A stretch of 5,392 nt of DNA from Prevotella sp. UBA4376. Its GTDB lineage: Bacteria; Bacteroidota; Bacteroidia; Bacteroidales; Bacteroidaceae. The first letter of the stretch is position 1. Each line of letters starts with the position of its first letter. Below, piece by piece: positions 4,705 to 5,392 of this stretch. Below the pieces are notes generated by a model. That model saw only the letters and a list, made by a program, of their open reading frames with translations, did no database searches and was not told the DNA's origin. The position numbers and the translations under genes were made by a program. Where the stretch lies: contig DGRY01000077.1 in the NCBI GenBank assembly GCA_002391185.1, positions 1 to 5,392 of the forward strand, read 5' to 3'.

Positions 4705-5392
4705 ATGAGTAACGTAGAATTAAAACCTGCTTGCGTGTTCGAGCAGTTTGCTGAAATTAACAAGATTCCTCGCCCATCAAAGCGCGAAGAGAAAATGATT
4801 GAATACCTCCGTAACTTTGGCGAAAGCCACGGTTTAGATACTCAGGTTGACGAAACAGGCAACGTCATCATCCGCAAGCCTGCTACTAAAGGCATGGAAA
4901 ACCGCCACACAGTTATTCTGCAGAGCCACATGGATATGGTATGTGACAAGCTCGTTGACGTTGAGTTTGACTTCGACAAGGATGCTATCCAGACCTATGT
5001 TGACGGTGAATGGTTACGTGCAAAGGGTACAACTCTTGGTGCTGACGACGGTATTGGTTGTGCTATTGAGCTTGCAGTACTTGTGAGCAACGATATCGAA
5101 CATGGTCCTATTGAGTGTGTGTTCACACGTGACGAAGAAACTCAGCTCACTGGTGCAAGTGGCATGAAGGCAGGTTTCATGACAGGAAACTATCTCATCA
5201 ACCTCGACTCTGAGGACGAAGGTCAGATTTTCGTATCATGTGCAGGTGGACGTTCTACCGTTGCAACATTCAATTTCAAGCGTGAAGCAGCACCAGCTGG
5301 TTATTTCTTCATGGAAGCATCTATAAAGGGTCTTGTTGGTGGCCACTCTGGTGATGATATCGACAAAAAGCGCGCCAACGCTATCAAGATTC
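4705..5392 (+). CDS. pepD: Aminoacyl-histidine (Xaa-His) dipeptidase PepD, M20C family, N-terminal part
   Basis: The frame from the ATG at 4705 is open to the right edge, giving 229 of an expected roughly 485 residues. PepD is a cytosolic dinuclear zinc peptidase (non-specific dipeptidase, including Xaa-His substrates). The start KPACVFEQFAEINKIPRPS is typical. From knowledge of Vibrio PepD, the active-site residues all align with a constant offset: H75 and the catalytic D77 in SHMDMV, the bridging D114 in LGADDGIG, the catalytic base E144 and metal ligand E145 in TRDEET, and D168 in LINLDSED. The segment around LVGGHSGDDI (210-219) begins the lid/dimerisation domain. The last metal-binding His lies outside the window. 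The gene is divergent from the small membrane protein gene. Its promoter is uncertain; the A/T-rich sequence just before the ATG has no clear Shine-Dalgarno. Confidence 0.95.
   Translation, partial: MSNVELKPACVFEQFAEINKIPRPSKREEKMIEYLRNFGESHGLDTQVDETGNVIIRKPATKGMENRHTVILQSHMDMVCDKLVDVEFDFDKDAIQTYVDGEWLRAKGTTLGADDGIGCAIELAVLVSNDIEHGPIECVFTRDEETQLTGASGMKAGFMTGNYLINLDSEDEGQIFVSCAGGRSTVATFNFKREAAPAGYFFMEASIKGLVGGHSGDDIDKKRANAIKI

Overview
The window looks like a piece of chromosome from a Bacteroidales bacterium, most likely close to Prevotella/Segatella. Three things point there. The Bacteroidetes-type promoter motif (TAnnTTTG at -7, in two cases with TTTG at -33) lies upstream of genes on both strands. 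Start codons lack strong Shine-Dalgarno sequences. The proteins have Bacteroidetes character, including a eukaryote-like GlgB, a lipidated OmpH/Skp-like protein and a MORN-repeat protein whose predicted signal cleavage falls before Gln. KdsB implies a Gram-negative, Kdo-containing envelope.

Layout. Positions 1-2228 hold a probable minus-strand operon, read right to left: a secreted 14-repeat MORN protein, a YhcH/YjgK/YiaL-family protein, and the N-terminal 202 residues of the glycogen branching enzyme GlgB, which runs off the left edge. A 111-bp divergent spacer (2229-2339) carries back-to-back promoters. kdsB (2340-3080, plus strand) follows and overlaps the convergent nth gene by 12 bp at the stop codons. 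On the minus strand, nth (3069-3722) lies 6 bp behind an OmpH/Skp-like lipoprotein gene (3729-4337). That gene in turn follows a small single-pass membrane protein gene (4392-4586), so these three may form one transcription unit. A second divergent spacer (4587-4704) separates them from a plus-strand M20C dipeptidase (pepD), which runs off the right edge after 229 codons.

Functional reading. Most genes are housekeeping: LPS precursor activation (KdsB), base excision repair (Nth), periplasmic chaperone-like function (OmpH/Skp), dipeptide hydrolysis (PepD) and glycogen branching (GlgB). I see no mobile element, CRISPR array, RNA gene or defence system. The less ordinary parts are the perfectly phased MORN array and its link to GlgB, the lipidated Skp-like protein, the small membrane protein with a GIHC tail, and the two compact divergent promoter regions. 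There is no gene-free stretch longer than about 120 bp.
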